A stretch of 35,816 bases of DNA from Fiminaster sp050874705 (lineage in GTDB: Bacteria; Bacillota_I; Bacilli_A; RFN20; CAG-826). Shown here one piece after another: positions 16,881-25,493 of this stretch (positions within the stretch are counted from its first letter, which is position 1; every line of letters starts with the position of its first letter). The position numbers were made by a program, and so were the translations under genes. The DNA is taken from the NCBI GenBank assembly GCA_050874705.1, contig JBNMLE010000008.1:1-35816 (forward strand). The letters run 5' to 3'. Below the pieces are notes generated by a model. That model searched no databases, was not told where the DNA came from, and saw nothing but the letters and a program-made list of their open reading frames with translations.

Positions 16881-17366
16881 ATGGAAGATTATCGTAATAA
16901 ATGTATTGAACTTCTCGAATCAAGAGGAGTCACAATTAATGACATCGCTGAATGTGCAAGATTTTTGCAAGCGGATTATCATGTAGATTTGAAAAAAGAA
17001 GAACTTCTTGAATCAGTTATGAGCGTTTTATCAAAACGTGAAGTTCAACACGCAATTATGACAGGCATTGCACTTGATGTTTTAGCTGAAAAGAAAATGC
17101 TCGATGACAAAGATCTTGAAAGCATTCTTAGACGCGATGAAGGACTTTATGGCGTTGATGAAGTTTTAGCATATGGAATTTGTAACCTCTATGGTTCAAT
17201 CGCTTTAACAAATTTCGGTTTTATCGATAAGAAAAAATATGGCATCATTGCAAAATTAAATGAAGAAGGCAAGGACAGTGGAGTAGTCAACACATTTATT
17301 GATGATATTGTTGGCGCTATTGCTGCAAGTGCTGCTTCAAGATTTGCACATCGTTGGGTTAAATAA
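16881..17366 (+). CDS. pgpA: Phosphatidylglycerophosphatase A family protein (YutG-like)
   Basis: The 161-residue protein starts behind AAGGAG and matches the Bacillus YutG type of PgpA along its length: KREVQHAIMTGIALD, the acidic RRDEGLYGVDEVLA motif, YGSIALTNFGFIDK, and NTFIDDIVGAIAASAASR. The family dephosphorylates phosphatidylglycerophosphate to phosphatidylglycerol. It lacks the transmembrane segments of the E. coli enzyme, as YutG does. It heads the operon with cdaA, glmM and glmS; the next gene begins two bases after its stop. The family is clear; the exact substrate of YutG-type members is less certain. Confidence 0.85.
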   Translation: MEDYRNKCIELLESRGVTINDIAECARFLQADYHVDLKKEELLESVMSVLSKREVQHAIMTGIALDVLAEKKMLDDKDLESILRRDEGLYGVDEVLAYGICNLYGSIALTNFGFIDKKKYGIIAKLNEEGKDSGVVNTFIDDIVGAIAASAASRFAHRWVK

Positions 17367-17368
17367 TT

Positions 17369-18172
17369 ATGTTTGATATTGAAAGTAATTCTTTTAATTT
17401 CAATAGTCCAATGCTATGGGTTGATTTTACTTTGTCATTCCTTTTAGTGATTGGTTTTGGTTTCTTTTTATCTAGATTTTTGAAAAGAAAATTCATGATG
17501 TTTTATTATGGCGTTAATTCAATTGCCATTTTACTCACATGGTTTTTTGGACTTAGATTATTTTGGACACTTTCACTTGTATCAATGATTGTTTCCGCGA
17601 TTGTATTTATTACAGTCAACATTGGCGAAGTAAGAACTCTTATAGCCAACTCCTTAGCTGGAAAAAACTTAGCATTCTCAAATAAAAATAGCGAAAAAAT
17701 ATTTGATCGACATGCTTTATATCAAAAAATTAATACCGCCGTTTTAGCGCTCAGCAAAAGTAAAACAGGTGCAATTATTACTTTTGAAAGAAATGTTAAA
17801 TTAACTGATGTTGTCAAAAGTGGAACAATTTTAAATGCTCCTGTAACACCTGAATTATTAATGACAATTTTTTATCCTGGAACAAGACTTCATGATGGTG
17901 CAGTTGTCATTAGACGCGATTTCATTTTAGCGGCAAGCGTATATTACACACCAACAACAAAACCTTTGACAGGAAAGTTTGGATCTCGCCATCGTGCTGC
18001 AATTGGAATAAGTGAAATTACCGATTCTGTTACAGTTGTTGTTAGTGAAGAAACTGGACGTATCTCACTTGCTATTGCAGGAGAACTTATTCCTGTAACA
18101 AGTGATAATTTCTTAAGAACATTTGAAGATTATATGTTCGACGAGGACAATAACGAAAAAGAAGAAAAATAA
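17369..18172 (+). CDS. cdaA: Diadenylate cyclase CdaA (c-di-AMP synthase)
   Basis: The 267-residue protein has three N-terminal hydrophobic segments (about 15-95) and a DAC catalytic domain. LHDGAVVIRRD places the DGA motif at 176-178 and SRHRAA places RHR at 207-209, the two motifs that bind ATP and metal. It makes c-di-AMP from two ATP at the membrane. Length matches the usual CdaA of about 270. It follows pgpA by two bases (TAATTATG) and is followed by glmM with one base between. The regulator gene cdaR, usually between cdaA and glmM, is missing. Confidence 0.95.
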   Translation: MFDIESNSFNFNSPMLWVDFTLSFLLVIGFGFFLSRFLKRKFMMFYYGVNSIAILLTWFFGLRLFWTLSLVSMIVSAIVFITVNIGEVRTLIANSLAGKNLAFSNKNSEKIFDRHALYQKINTAVLALSKSKTGAIITFERNVKLTDVVKSGTILNAPVTPELLMTIFYPGTRLHDGAVVIRRDFILAASVYYTPTTKPLTGKFGSRHRAAIGISEITDSVTVVVSEETGRISLAIAGELIPVTSDNFLRTFEDYMFDEDNNEKEEK

Positions 18173-18173
18173 A

Positions 18174-19502
18174 ATGGGAAAATATTTCGGCACAGACGGT
18201 GTTCGCGGCATTGCGAATGAAAAATTAACATCTTCGCTTGCATATCGCATTGGTAGATATATTGGTTTTAATAATGCAAAAAAGACCAAAATATTAATTG
18301 CAAGAGACACTCGCCTTTCTGGAAAATTTCTAAGTGACGCCTTTGAATCCGGTATTATTTGTAGTGGAGGAGATGTTGTTAATATTGATATATCAACAAC
18401 TCCATCTGTTTCATATATCGTAAGAAATTTTGATTTTGATTACGGCGTTATGATAAGTGCATCGCATAATCCATATTATGATAACGGCATTAAGATTTTT
18501 AACCGTAATGGCGAAAAACTTTTTAACGAAATTGAACTAGAAATTGAAAAATATATTGATAGTGATGAAGATTATTTGCCTCTTGCTATTAATGATAAAA
18601 TTGGAAGAGTCTATGATGGGCAAAAATATTTAGATTCATATATTGATTTTCTCATCAGCAAAGCGAATAAAAATGTAGCAAATTTAAAAATTTTAGTTGA
18701 TTGCGCGAACGGAAGCGCATCATTTATTGCACCTAAGATTATCAAAGCATTAAACATTAATGCAAAAATATTAAATAATGATCCAAATGGAACTAATATT
18801 AACGATATGTGTGGCTCAACTCATATATCATCTTTAAAAGATATTGTAAAAAAAGGTGACTATGATATAGCTTTTGCATTTGATGGTGATGCAGATAGAT
18901 GTCTTGCAATGGATCGATTAGGAAAAATAATCGACGGTGATGGCATTATGTTTTTGAATGCTATTGCTATGAAAGAAAAAAATGAACTTAAAAATGACAC
19001 AGTTGTTTTAACTGTAATGTCAAATATTGGACTTAAAAAAGCTTTTGCAAAACATAATATAAACTTATCCGAAGTTTGTGTTGGTGATAAATATGTTCAA
19101 GCTGAAATGAAAAAATATGGCTATTCACTCGGAGGAGAACAATCAGGTCACATTATTTTCTTAGATGATATGAACACCGGCGATGGCATTTTAACAATGA
19201 TTAAAATATTAAATATTATCGCGGAAAAGCAAAAAAATGTTGATGAGTTATTAAGTGATTTGATTATTTATCCTCAAGAACTTAAAAATATCACTGTTCA
19301 AAATAAAGAAGCAATATTATCTCATCAAGGGTTTTTAAATTTAATCAAAACATTAGAAAATGAACTTGGAGATAATGGAAGGATTCTTGTTCGCCCAAGT
19401 GGAACAGAACCATTGATTAGAGTAATGTGCGAAGCAAGGACTAAAGAAGAATGTTCATATATTTGTAGTAAATTAATAGATTATATAAGCGAGTTATTAT
19501 AA
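18174..19502 (+). CDS. glmM: Phosphoglucosamine mutase
   Basis: I start at ATG 18174 (MGKYFGTDGVRG, the universal GlmM N-terminus); the frame is open upstream inside cdaA but that extension is not conserved. The 442-residue protein has the phosphoserine motif SASHNP with Ser at about 97, the metal site DGDADR, the sugar-binding GGEQSGH and the C-terminal phosphate site RPSGTEP. It converts glucosamine-6-phosphate to glucosamine-1-phosphate for UDP-GlcNAc. GlmM is known to bind and restrain CdaA in several Firmicutes, so adjacency to cdaA is meaningful. Confidence 0.97.
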   Translation: MGKYFGTDGVRGIANEKLTSSLAYRIGRYIGFNNAKKTKILIARDTRLSGKFLSDAFESGIICSGGDVVNIDISTTPSVSYIVRNFDFDYGVMISASHNPYYDNGIKIFNRNGEKLFNEIELEIEKYIDSDEDYLPLAINDKIGRVYDGQKYLDSYIDFLISKANKNVANLKILVDCANGSASFIAPKIIKALNINAKILNNDPNGTNINDMCGSTHISSLKDIVKKGDYDIAFAFDGDADRCLAMDRLGKIIDGDGIMFLNAIAMKEKNELKNDTVVLTVMSNIGLKKAFAKHNINLSEVCVGDKYVQAEMKKYGYSLGGEQSGHIIFLDDMNTGDGILTMIKILNIIAEKQKNVDELLSDLIIYPQELKNITVQNKEAILSHQGFLNLIKTLENELGDNGRILVRPSGTEPLIRVMCEARTKEECSYICSKLIDYISELL

Positions 19503-19503
19503 T

Positions 19504-21282
19504 ATGTGTGGAATTGTTGGAGCGGTTGGAAAAATAAATATCAGAAAATTCCTAATTGATGGACTGTTTTCACTTGATTATCGCGGATATGATTCCGCGG
19601 GAGTCGCTTTTTTAAATAGTAAAAATAAATTAACAATTAAAAAAGTTGTTGGTCGAGTTGAATTTCTTGATAAAAAAGTTCCTGAAACTATTGATGCAGA
19701 AATAGGAATTGGGCATACTAGATGGGCAACTCATGGCGTGCCTTCATTTAAAAACTGCCATCCACATTTATCAATGAATGGTAATTTTTGTATTGTTCAT
19801 AACGGCGTTATTGAGAATTATCGTGCTTTAAAAACAAAATTATCTAAAAACGGATTTGATTTTAAAAGCGATACAGATACTGAAATAGTCGCTAATTTAC
19901 TCGAATATAATTATAAGAATTGTTATGATGTCCTTGAATCAATTAGATTAAGCATTGAAGAAATTAAAGGAAGTTTTGCAATTGCTATTATTTTTAAAGA
20001 TGACCATTCAAAGATATATTTTATGAAGAGACGTTCTCCTCTTTGCATTGGTTTATGCGAAGGTGCAAGACTAATAGGAAGCGATGTTGTTCCAATGATT
20101 AAATACACGAACGAATTCATTGATCTAAAAGATAATGATTATGGTTATATTTCTGATAATGATGTTCATGTTTTTAACGGATATCAAGAAGTGAAATATG
20201 AAATTATTAATCAAAATGTTGATTTGCTTCATAAAGACTTAGATGGATATCCAAATTACATGCTTAAAGAAATTGAAGAAACACCAGATGTTATCAAGCG
20301 CATAATTGATAATTATTTTGATGGTGAAAATTTTCTTTTCGATAAGAAAATGATCGAAGCAATCAAAAAGGCTGATGATATTATTTTCTTAGCTTGTGGG
20401 ACATCTTATCACGCTGCGCTTAGTGGAGTGAGAAAGATGAACTATTTAGGAAAAAGAAGCGAAGCATATATTGCTAGCGAATGGGCATATTATCCTATTT
20501 TTACAAGCAAAAAACCTTTATATATATTAATTTCGCAATCTGGTGAGACCGCTGATTTGCTTCGTTGCCAACAAATTATAAATGATCGTGGAAGCATTAA
20601 TATAGCAATCACAAATACAAAAGGATCCACTCTTGATAGAGAATCAACATTTAGTTGTTTCTTATTTGCTGGTTTAGAAGTAGCAGTTGCATCCACAAAA
20701 GCTTTTAGTGCACAAATAGCTTTATTAGCCCTTTTAACAGGCGCTATTGAAAATAAGAATAATGTTGTTGAACATTTAAGAGATTTAAACCGTTCTCTTA
20801 CAAAAATAATTTCAAGAAAAGATGAAATAGAATCAATTGCAAAAAAAGTAGAAGATGGCAATATGCTATTTTTTATTGGAAGAGGACAAGACTTTGATGC
20901 TGCACAAGAAGCATCACTAAAAATGAAAGAAATTACTTATCTACATTGCGAAGCGTTCCCTGGTGGTGAACTTAAACACGGTCCTATCGCAGTTGTTGAT
21001 TCAAATACAAGATTAATTGCTTTTTCAAGTAGCATGGATACTGATTTAGCAATTAGAAATAATGTAACTGAAATTGAATCTAGAGGCGCTAAATCATTTG
21101 TTATTACATTTGATTCATTAGCGAAAGATGGAGATGCTTTTGTTGCACCTAATGTTAAAAGTTATTTATCAGTTATACCAATGGTGTTTGTAAGCCAATA
21201 TTTAGCCTATTATGTTGCGCTTCATAAAGGCGCCGATATTGATAAACCTCGTAATTTAGCAAAATCAGTTACTGTTGAATAA
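19504..21282 (+). CDS. glmS: Glutamine-fructose-6-phosphate aminotransferase (isomerizing)
   Basis: The 592-residue enzyme begins MCGIVG, with Cys2 as the N-terminal glutaminase nucleophile. DYRGYDSAG and HTRWATHG complete the glutaminase domain. Two SIS domains follow with CGTSYHAA and SQSGETADLL, and the protein ends PRNLAKSVTVE, typical of GlmS. It makes glucosamine-6-phosphate from fructose-6-phosphate and glutamine, the substrate of GlmM just upstream. Only one base separates the two genes, so there is no space for a glmS ribozyme. Confidence 0.97.
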   Translation: MCGIVGAVGKINIRKFLIDGLFSLDYRGYDSAGVAFLNSKNKLTIKKVVGRVEFLDKKVPETIDAEIGIGHTRWATHGVPSFKNCHPHLSMNGNFCIVHNGVIENYRALKTKLSKNGFDFKSDTDTEIVANLLEYNYKNCYDVLESIRLSIEEIKGSFAIAIIFKDDHSKIYFMKRRSPLCIGLCEGARLIGSDVVPMIKYTNEFIDLKDNDYGYISDNDVHVFNGYQEVKYEIINQNVDLLHKDLDGYPNYMLKEIEETPDVIKRIIDNYFDGENFLFDKKMIEAIKKADDIIFLACGTSYHAALSGVRKMNYLGKRSEAYIASEWAYYPIFTSKKPLYILISQSGETADLLRCQQIINDRGSINIAITNTKGSTLDRESTFSCFLFAGLEVAVASTKAFSAQIALLALLTGAIENKNNVVEHLRDLNRSLTKIISRKDEIESIAKKVEDGNMLFFIGRGQDFDAAQEASLKMKEITYLHCEAFPGGELKHGPIAVVDSNTRLIAFSSSMDTDLAIRNNVTEIESRGAKSFVITFDSLAKDGDAFVAPNVKSYLSVIPMVFVSQYLAYYVALHKGADIDKPRNLAKSVTVE

Positions 21283-21300
21283 ATTATTTTAATAATTTTT
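21281..21300. terminator. AT-only hairpin between convergent glmS and the SPFH-like gene
   Basis: AAATTATT (21281-21288) and AATAATTT (21291-21298) form an all-AT stem overlapping the two stop codons, with T on one side and A on the other. It is weak but the only candidate terminator here. Confidence 0.35.
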
Positions 21301-21721
21301 CTAATTTTATAAATCTGACGCCAACACTTTCAAATCTTTTAATAAGCGTTTCTGATAGATTATCTTTGTTATTTTTAATAGATGCAGTGAGTATACCTTC
21401 TACATCATGTTTACCATCATAATGAAATTTTTTCACATCAGTAATTTCATAAGTTATTTTGTAATTTGTTTTATCAATTAGATATGTTTCTTCGATATTT
21501 CCTAAGCGATACATGCCCGCTCTTTTATATAAAAGCGGTGCAAAATAATAAAACCCAGCTTTATAAATGCCTTTAAATTCACCAATTCTTTCAATAATTG
21601 CAATTCTTCCTTTTTTAACATGAATAATTCCTGTTAATGCGAATAAAATTCCACCAAGAACGAAAATGCTAAGAAGTATAAGAAGAAATTGTCCTGTTGA
21701 AAAAAGCGCTTCAAAAATCAT
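21284..21721 (-). CDS. Short SPFH/Band-7-like membrane protein
   Basis: Read from ATG 21721 the product has 145 residues; a GTG at 21739 would add six, and neither start has a ribosome site. A single membrane segment (about residues 6-32) is followed by HVKKGRIAIIERIGEFKGIYKAG and the YYFAPL stretch, the opening pattern of SPFH/Band 7 (stomatin-prohibitin) domains. It ends after about 110 soluble residues, whereas typical family members exceed 250, so the domain is shortened. It converges on glmS with a one-base gap. Function is unknown; scaffold-type roles are only family analogy. Confidence 0.65.
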   Translation of the reverse strand: MIFEALFSTGQFLLILLSIFVLGGILFALTGIIHVKKGRIAIIERIGEFKGIYKAGFYYFAPLLYKRAGMYRLGNIEETYLIDKTNYKITYEITDVKKFHYDGKHDVEGILTASIKNNKDNLSETLIKRFESVGVRFIKLEKLLK

Positions 21722-21791
21722 ATCAATATTATTGCACACAACTATAAAACATTAAAATCATTTCTAATGATTATAAAAAATATAAAAATTG

Positions 21792-21800
21792 TGTTATCAT
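21792..21800 (+). promoter_or_regulatory. Extended -10 promoter of the RDD protein gene
   Basis: TGTTATCAT matches an extended -10 element 13 bases before the ATG at 21814. The resulting leader would be very short, with AAGG as a weak ribosome site. Confidence 0.35.
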
Positions 21801-21813
21801 TAACAAGGTTAAT

Positions 21814-22266
21814 ATGAGTGGAAAGTTAATATTCAACAGAATCTTTGCGGCATTATTTGACTTTCTAGTTTTATCTGGAGTCGTTTTTATTATATCTATG
21901 CCCGCAATTGCGTGTCTTTTAAGTGTTTTTGCTAATCCAACTACATCTAATGATATTGCTTTATTTATTTCTTCATTTATTTCCGGAACAATTTCATTAG
22001 TTTTAATCGTCTTTTATACAATTATTTTTCCCGCTATTTTTAATGGGCAAACTTTAGGGAAAATAATTTTTAATATAAAAATAAGAAAAATAAATGGCAG
22101 TGAAGTGGATTTTAAAGCAATGTTTTTAAGAAATACATTTCATTTATTAGTTTTATTTTTAACACTTGGTTTTTCTTTTGTTATTGATTTAATTACGTTA
22201 TGTCTAACTAAAGACCACTTAACGTTTTATGATATTATCGCGTCAACGTGTATTATTGATGTTTAA
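21814..22266 (+). CDS. RDD-family membrane protein
   Basis: The 150-residue protein has three to four hydrophobic segments and the RDD signature layout: RIFAALFDFLV in the first segment and GQTLGKIIFNIKI between segments two and three. RDD proteins are poorly characterised; some act in ion or osmolyte transport. It is divergent from the SPFH-like gene and lies 14 bases upstream of deoD, so the two are probably co-transcribed. Confidence 0.78.
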   Translation: MSGKLIFNRIFAALFDFLVLSGVVFIISMPAIACLLSVFANPTTSNDIALFISSFISGTISLVLIVFYTIIFPAIFNGQTLGKIIFNIKIRKINGSEVDFKAMFLRNTFHLLVLFLTLGFSFVIDLITLCLTKDHLTFYDIIASTCIIDV

Positions 22267-22280
22267 ATAGGAGGAAATAT

Positions 22281-22997
22281 ATGCCAACACCACACAATGA
22301 AGCAAAAAAAGGCGAAATCGCCAAAGTAGTTTTAATGCCTGGAGATCCAAATCGTGCAAAATGGATTGCTGATAATTTTTTGCATGATGTCAAACTCGTA
22401 AACCAAGTTCGTGGAAATTTATGTTTCACAGGACTTACAAAAAATGGAAAAACAATATCAGTTATGGCCTCTGGAATGGGTCATCCATCAATTGGTATTT
22501 ATTCACATGAATTATTCACAGAATATGATGTTGATATAATTATTCGCATCGGAACATGTGGATCTTATCAACCAAATATTAATTTAAAAGATGTCATTAT
22601 CTGCCAAGGTGCTTGCACTGATAGCAATTGGATGAGTCAATATGGAATTAATGGTACATATTCCGCGATTGCATCATATGATGTTCTTGAAAAAGCAGTT
22701 GAAGTATTAAAAGAAAAATCATTCCTATATCATGTCGGAAATATTTTTGCAGCGGATGTATTCTATGATGTTGATAAAGATATTTGGAAAAAATGGGCTC
22801 GTTTAGGAGTATTAGGCGTTGAGATGGAATCATATGCTTTATATGTTAATGCTGCATATTTAAATAAACGTGCTTTAACAATGCTTACAGTTACTGATAA
22901 CTTTGTCAAAGAAGGAAAATTAAGCGCTGAAGAAAGACAAACAGGACTTCGCAACATGGTCGAAGCCGCTATTGAAACTGCTGAAAAGTTTGCTTAA
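22281..22997 (+). CDS. deoD: Purine-nucleoside phosphorylase (DeoD type)
   Basis: The 238-residue enzyme starts behind AGGAGG. It shows the hexameric PNP/UDP family pattern: MPGDPNRAKWIA near the N-terminus (phosphate site), RIGTCGSYQ, and LGVEMESYALY with the purine/ribose-binding Glu-Met-Glu, then TVTDN. It phosphorolyses purine nucleosides for salvage, which suits an organism with limited nucleotide synthesis. Length is the family norm (about 235). Confidence 0.95.
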   Translation: MPTPHNEAKKGEIAKVVLMPGDPNRAKWIADNFLHDVKLVNQVRGNLCFTGLTKNGKTISVMASGMGHPSIGIYSHELFTEYDVDIIIRIGTCGSYQPNINLKDVIICQGACTDSNWMSQYGINGTYSAIASYDVLEKAVEVLKEKSFLYHVGNIFAADVFYDVDKDIWKKWARLGVLGVEMESYALYVNAAYLNKRALTMLTVTDNFVKEGKLSAEERQTGLRNMVEAAIETAEKFA

Positions 22998-23006
22998 TTT
23001 AAAACA

Positions 23007-23630
23007 ATGGCTTTAATTATTTGCTTAAGCGTTTTGTTAATAATTTCAATATTATTATTTTCGTTTTGCCCTTTGATAAAAAAAGCCATTCTTAAAAAAA
23101 GATTCTTAAACATATATGGAAAAAAGGTTTATGATCTCGCTTATAAGAAAGATTATTATTTAATTAATAATATTAAAATTAAAGCGGATGATGATAAATT
23201 TCTCCATATTGATCATTTGTTATTTGGTAATAAATATTTATATGTCATTAAAGATTATTATTTTGATGGCGGTATTTCACTAAATAACAAAGATGCAAGC
23301 TGGATTTTATATTATGGTAATAGTAAAAAACCAAAACAAAAATATATAAAAAATCCAATGATTGAAAACGAAACAAGAATAAATAAATTTTGCCAATTAA
23401 CTGGATTAGATAAATCATTATTTATATCAATTATTCTTATTAATAATGATAGCGTTATTGTTTCCAAAAATAGTGATAGTGAAGATAATTTTATAACAAG
23501 CGTTAAAGATTTAAAAAATCTTGTTTGCAACATCGAAAATAGAAATGTCTCACCATTAAATGAAACAAATTTAAAATACGCTGTTAAAGATATAAATAGA
23601 TTGAATCTTAATCATAAAAAACAGAAATAA
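23007..23630 (+). CDS. Membrane-anchored NERD-like domain protein
   Basis: The 207-residue protein has one N-terminal membrane segment (residues about 2-27), then a basic stretch and a soluble region containing YYLINNIKI, FLHIDHLLFGNKYLYVIKDY and later MIENETRINKF. This is the order expected of the NERD (nuclease-related) domain, including its I-D-H-L and core Lys positions. Cleavage activity is not established for such proteins. It begins nine bases after deoD and its 3' end overlaps the terminator of the opposing tRNA-Gly. Confidence 0.65.
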   Translation: MALIICLSVLLIISILLFSFCPLIKKAILKKRFLNIYGKKVYDLAYKKDYYLINNIKIKADDDKFLHIDHLLFGNKYLYVIKDYYFDGGISLNNKDASWILYYGNSKKPKQKYIKNPMIENETRINKFCQLTGLDKSLFISIILINNDSVIVSKNSDSEDNFITSVKDLKNLVCNIENRNVSPLNETNLKYAVKDINRLNLNHKKQK

Positions 23631-23651
23631 AAAATCCCTGATATCAGGGAT
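23628..23651 (-). terminator. Terminator of tRNA-Gly(GCC)
   Basis: The perfect palindrome ATCCCTGATATCAGGGAT (23634-23651) is followed on the minus strand by a T-run. It overlaps the end of the NERD-like gene from the other strand and may also help end that transcript. Confidence 0.75.
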
Positions 23652-23661
23652 AATAATCTAA

Positions 23662-23735
23662 TGGAGCAGATGACGGGAATCGAACCCGCATAACTACCTT
23701 GGCAAGGTAGTGTTCTACCACTGAACTACATCTGC
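23662..23735 (-). tRNA. tRNA-Gly (anticodon GCC)
   Basis: On the minus strand GCAGATG pairs with CATCTGC, with D-arm GTTCAGTGGTAGAAC, loop TTGCCAA (anticodon GCC), T-loop TTCGATT and encoded CCA. Confidence 0.95.
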
Positions 23736-23753
23736 ATAACTTCAGCGTTTATT

Positions 23754-23782
23754 ATTATAAAGAAAGTAGTATAATGTTTCAA
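23754..23782 (-). promoter_or_regulatory. Promoter of tRNA-Gly(GCC)
   Basis: On the minus strand TTGAAA (23782-23777), exactly 17 bases, then TATAAT (23759-23754). It interlocks with the plus-strand -10 box of gltX. Confidence 0.7.
23770..23775 (+). promoter_or_regulatory. -10 box of the gltX promoter
   Basis: A perfect TATAAT lies 33 bases before the gltX start, inside the spacer of the opposing tRNA-Gly promoter. The -35 region is poor (AT-rich). Confidence 0.45.
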
Positions 23783-23808
23783 GACAAATATTAAAGAAAT
23801 TAAAAATT

Positions 23809-25473
23809 ATGATTACGTACAAAGACTTAGCTAATTACATCTTCCAAGATGTGAACGAAACAATCGAGGATCTTGAACAAAGATTTCCTCAAAGAACCCT
23901 TCCTTTAAATGCCGAGGTGACTCGTTTTGCGCCATCTCCAACAGGATTTTTACATTTAGGTTCACTTTTTACATCTCTTGTTGCCTGTAAAGTGGCCCAT
24001 GATACAAATGGTGTTTTCTATATTCGTTTAGAAGATACTGATACTAAACGCGAAATTGAAGGTAGTGGTGAGCAATTAATTGAACAACTTGAACACTTTG
24101 GAGTCATTCCAGATGAAGGTTACCTTGGAAATAGTGAAAAAGGTATATATGGTCCATATGTTCAATCTAAACGCGCTCATATATATAGAATATGCATTAA
24201 ATATTTAATGGAACAAGGAAGAGCTTATCCATGTTTCTGTAGCCATGAACAAATTGAAGAAATTCGTGCTGTTCAAGAAGCAATGAAAGTTGTTCCTGGA
24301 TATTATGGCGAATATGCAATGTGCAGAAATATTTCACCAGAAGAAGCTCTTAACCGCATTAAAGCTGGTGAAAAATATGTCATTCGTTTCCGTTCACTTG
24401 GAAATCATAACGATAAAGTTACATTCCACGATTTGATTCGTGGCGATATTTCAATTGCTCAAAATGATTTAGATGTTGTTATTATGAAATCTGACGGACT
24501 TCCAACATATCATTTTGCTCACGCTGTCGATGATCATTTTATGAGAACAACAACTGTTTTACGTGGCGAAGAATGGATTGCTTCAGTGCCAATTCATCTT
24601 GAATTATTTAAAGCATTAAATTTCCCATTACCAAATTATGCTCATCTTCCAGTTATCATGAAACTTGATAACGGCAACCGTCGTAAATTATCAAAACGTA
24701 AAGATCCTGAAGCAAGCGTTGCTCACTTTATTGAAGAAGGCTTCCCAAAAGAATCTTTAAAAGCATATTTAATGTCTATTGCTAATTCAAATTTTGAAGA
24801 ATGGACAACAATTAATCATTCATTTGATATCGATGAATTTAAATTCTCTTTCGACAAGATGTCTCTTGATGGCGTTTTATTTGATCAAGATAAATTAAAT
24901 TATTTTTCAAAAGAAATAATTGCTTCTTTTACTGCAACTGATTTTTATCATCGTCTTGTTGAATGGTCAAAAGAATATGACAAAACTTTGTATGAACACA
25001 TTGTTAATAACGAAGAATATGTTACAAAAATATTAAATATTGAACGCGGTGGAGAAAAAGCTCGTAAAGACTTTGTTTGCTATAAAGAAGTTTATCCAAT
25101 CATTGGTTTCTTCTTCAAAGATAGATATTTAGATATCATTAAAAACGGTTATCCATTTAACGAAAATATGGATAAAAAAGTTATTATAGATGTTCTTAAC
25201 GATTTCAAAGATTCTAATGATTATTCACTTCCAAATGATTTGTGGTTCAACAGCGTTAAAGAACTTGGAAAGCGTCATAATTTTGCTGAATCAAATAAGA
25301 TTTACAAACAAAATAAAGATATATATTTAGGACATGTTGGTGATGTTGCTGAAATGATTCGCATCGCTCTTGTTGGAGCTAAAAATTCACCAAATTTACA
25401 TTCAGTTCTTCAAATCTTAGGAAAAGAAGAAGTTGATAATAGAATTAAATTGGCTATTGAATATTTATGCTAA
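23809..25473 (+). CDS. gltX: Glutamyl-tRNA synthetase
   Basis: The 554-residue class I synthetase has RFAPSPTGFLHLGS with the HIGH-type HLGS at residues 49-52, an RLEDTD motif, and the KMSKS-type loop KLSKRKDPE at about 293-301. A 37-residue extension precedes the RFAPSPTG core and the total exceeds the usual 470-500, a form I recall from Clostridia and Erysipelotrichia. Discrimination against tRNA-Gln cannot be judged from sequence alone. No T-box leader fits in the short upstream space. A tRNA-Glu gene follows 20 bases after the stop. Confidence 0.92.
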   Translation: MITYKDLANYIFQDVNETIEDLEQRFPQRTLPLNAEVTRFAPSPTGFLHLGSLFTSLVACKVAHDTNGVFYIRLEDTDTKREIEGSGEQLIEQLEHFGVIPDEGYLGNSEKGIYGPYVQSKRAHIYRICIKYLMEQGRAYPCFCSHEQIEEIRAVQEAMKVVPGYYGEYAMCRNISPEEALNRIKAGEKYVIRFRSLGNHNDKVTFHDLIRGDISIAQNDLDVVIMKSDGLPTYHFAHAVDDHFMRTTTVLRGEEWIASVPIHLELFKALNFPLPNYAHLPVIMKLDNGNRRKLSKRKDPEASVAHFIEEGFPKESLKAYLMSIANSNFEEWTTINHSFDIDEFKFSFDKMSLDGVLFDQDKLNYFSKEIIASFTATDFYHRLVEWSKEYDKTLYEHIVNNEEYVTKILNIERGGEKARKDFVCYKEVYPIIGFFFKDRYLDIIKNGYPFNENMDKKVIIDVLNDFKDSNDYSLPNDLWFNSVKELGKRHNFAESNKIYKQNKDIYLGHVGDVAEMIRIALVGAKNSPNLHSVLQILGKEEVDNRIKLAIEYLC

Positions 25474-25493
25474 TATTGCTTAAATATTGCCAT

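Noticed and set aside
19480..19510. glmS ribozyme
   Set aside because: Only one base separates glmM and glmS, so the ribozyme leader cannot be present.
20490..20861. Minus-strand 123-codon frame inside glmS
   Set aside because: It is antisense to the conserved SIS domain of glmS, has no ribosome site and shows no protein-like domain pattern.
23736..23808. T-box riboswitch upstream of gltX
   Set aside because: Only about 73 bases separate tRNA-Gly from gltX, with promoters filling them; no T-box core or terminator/antiterminator pair is visible.
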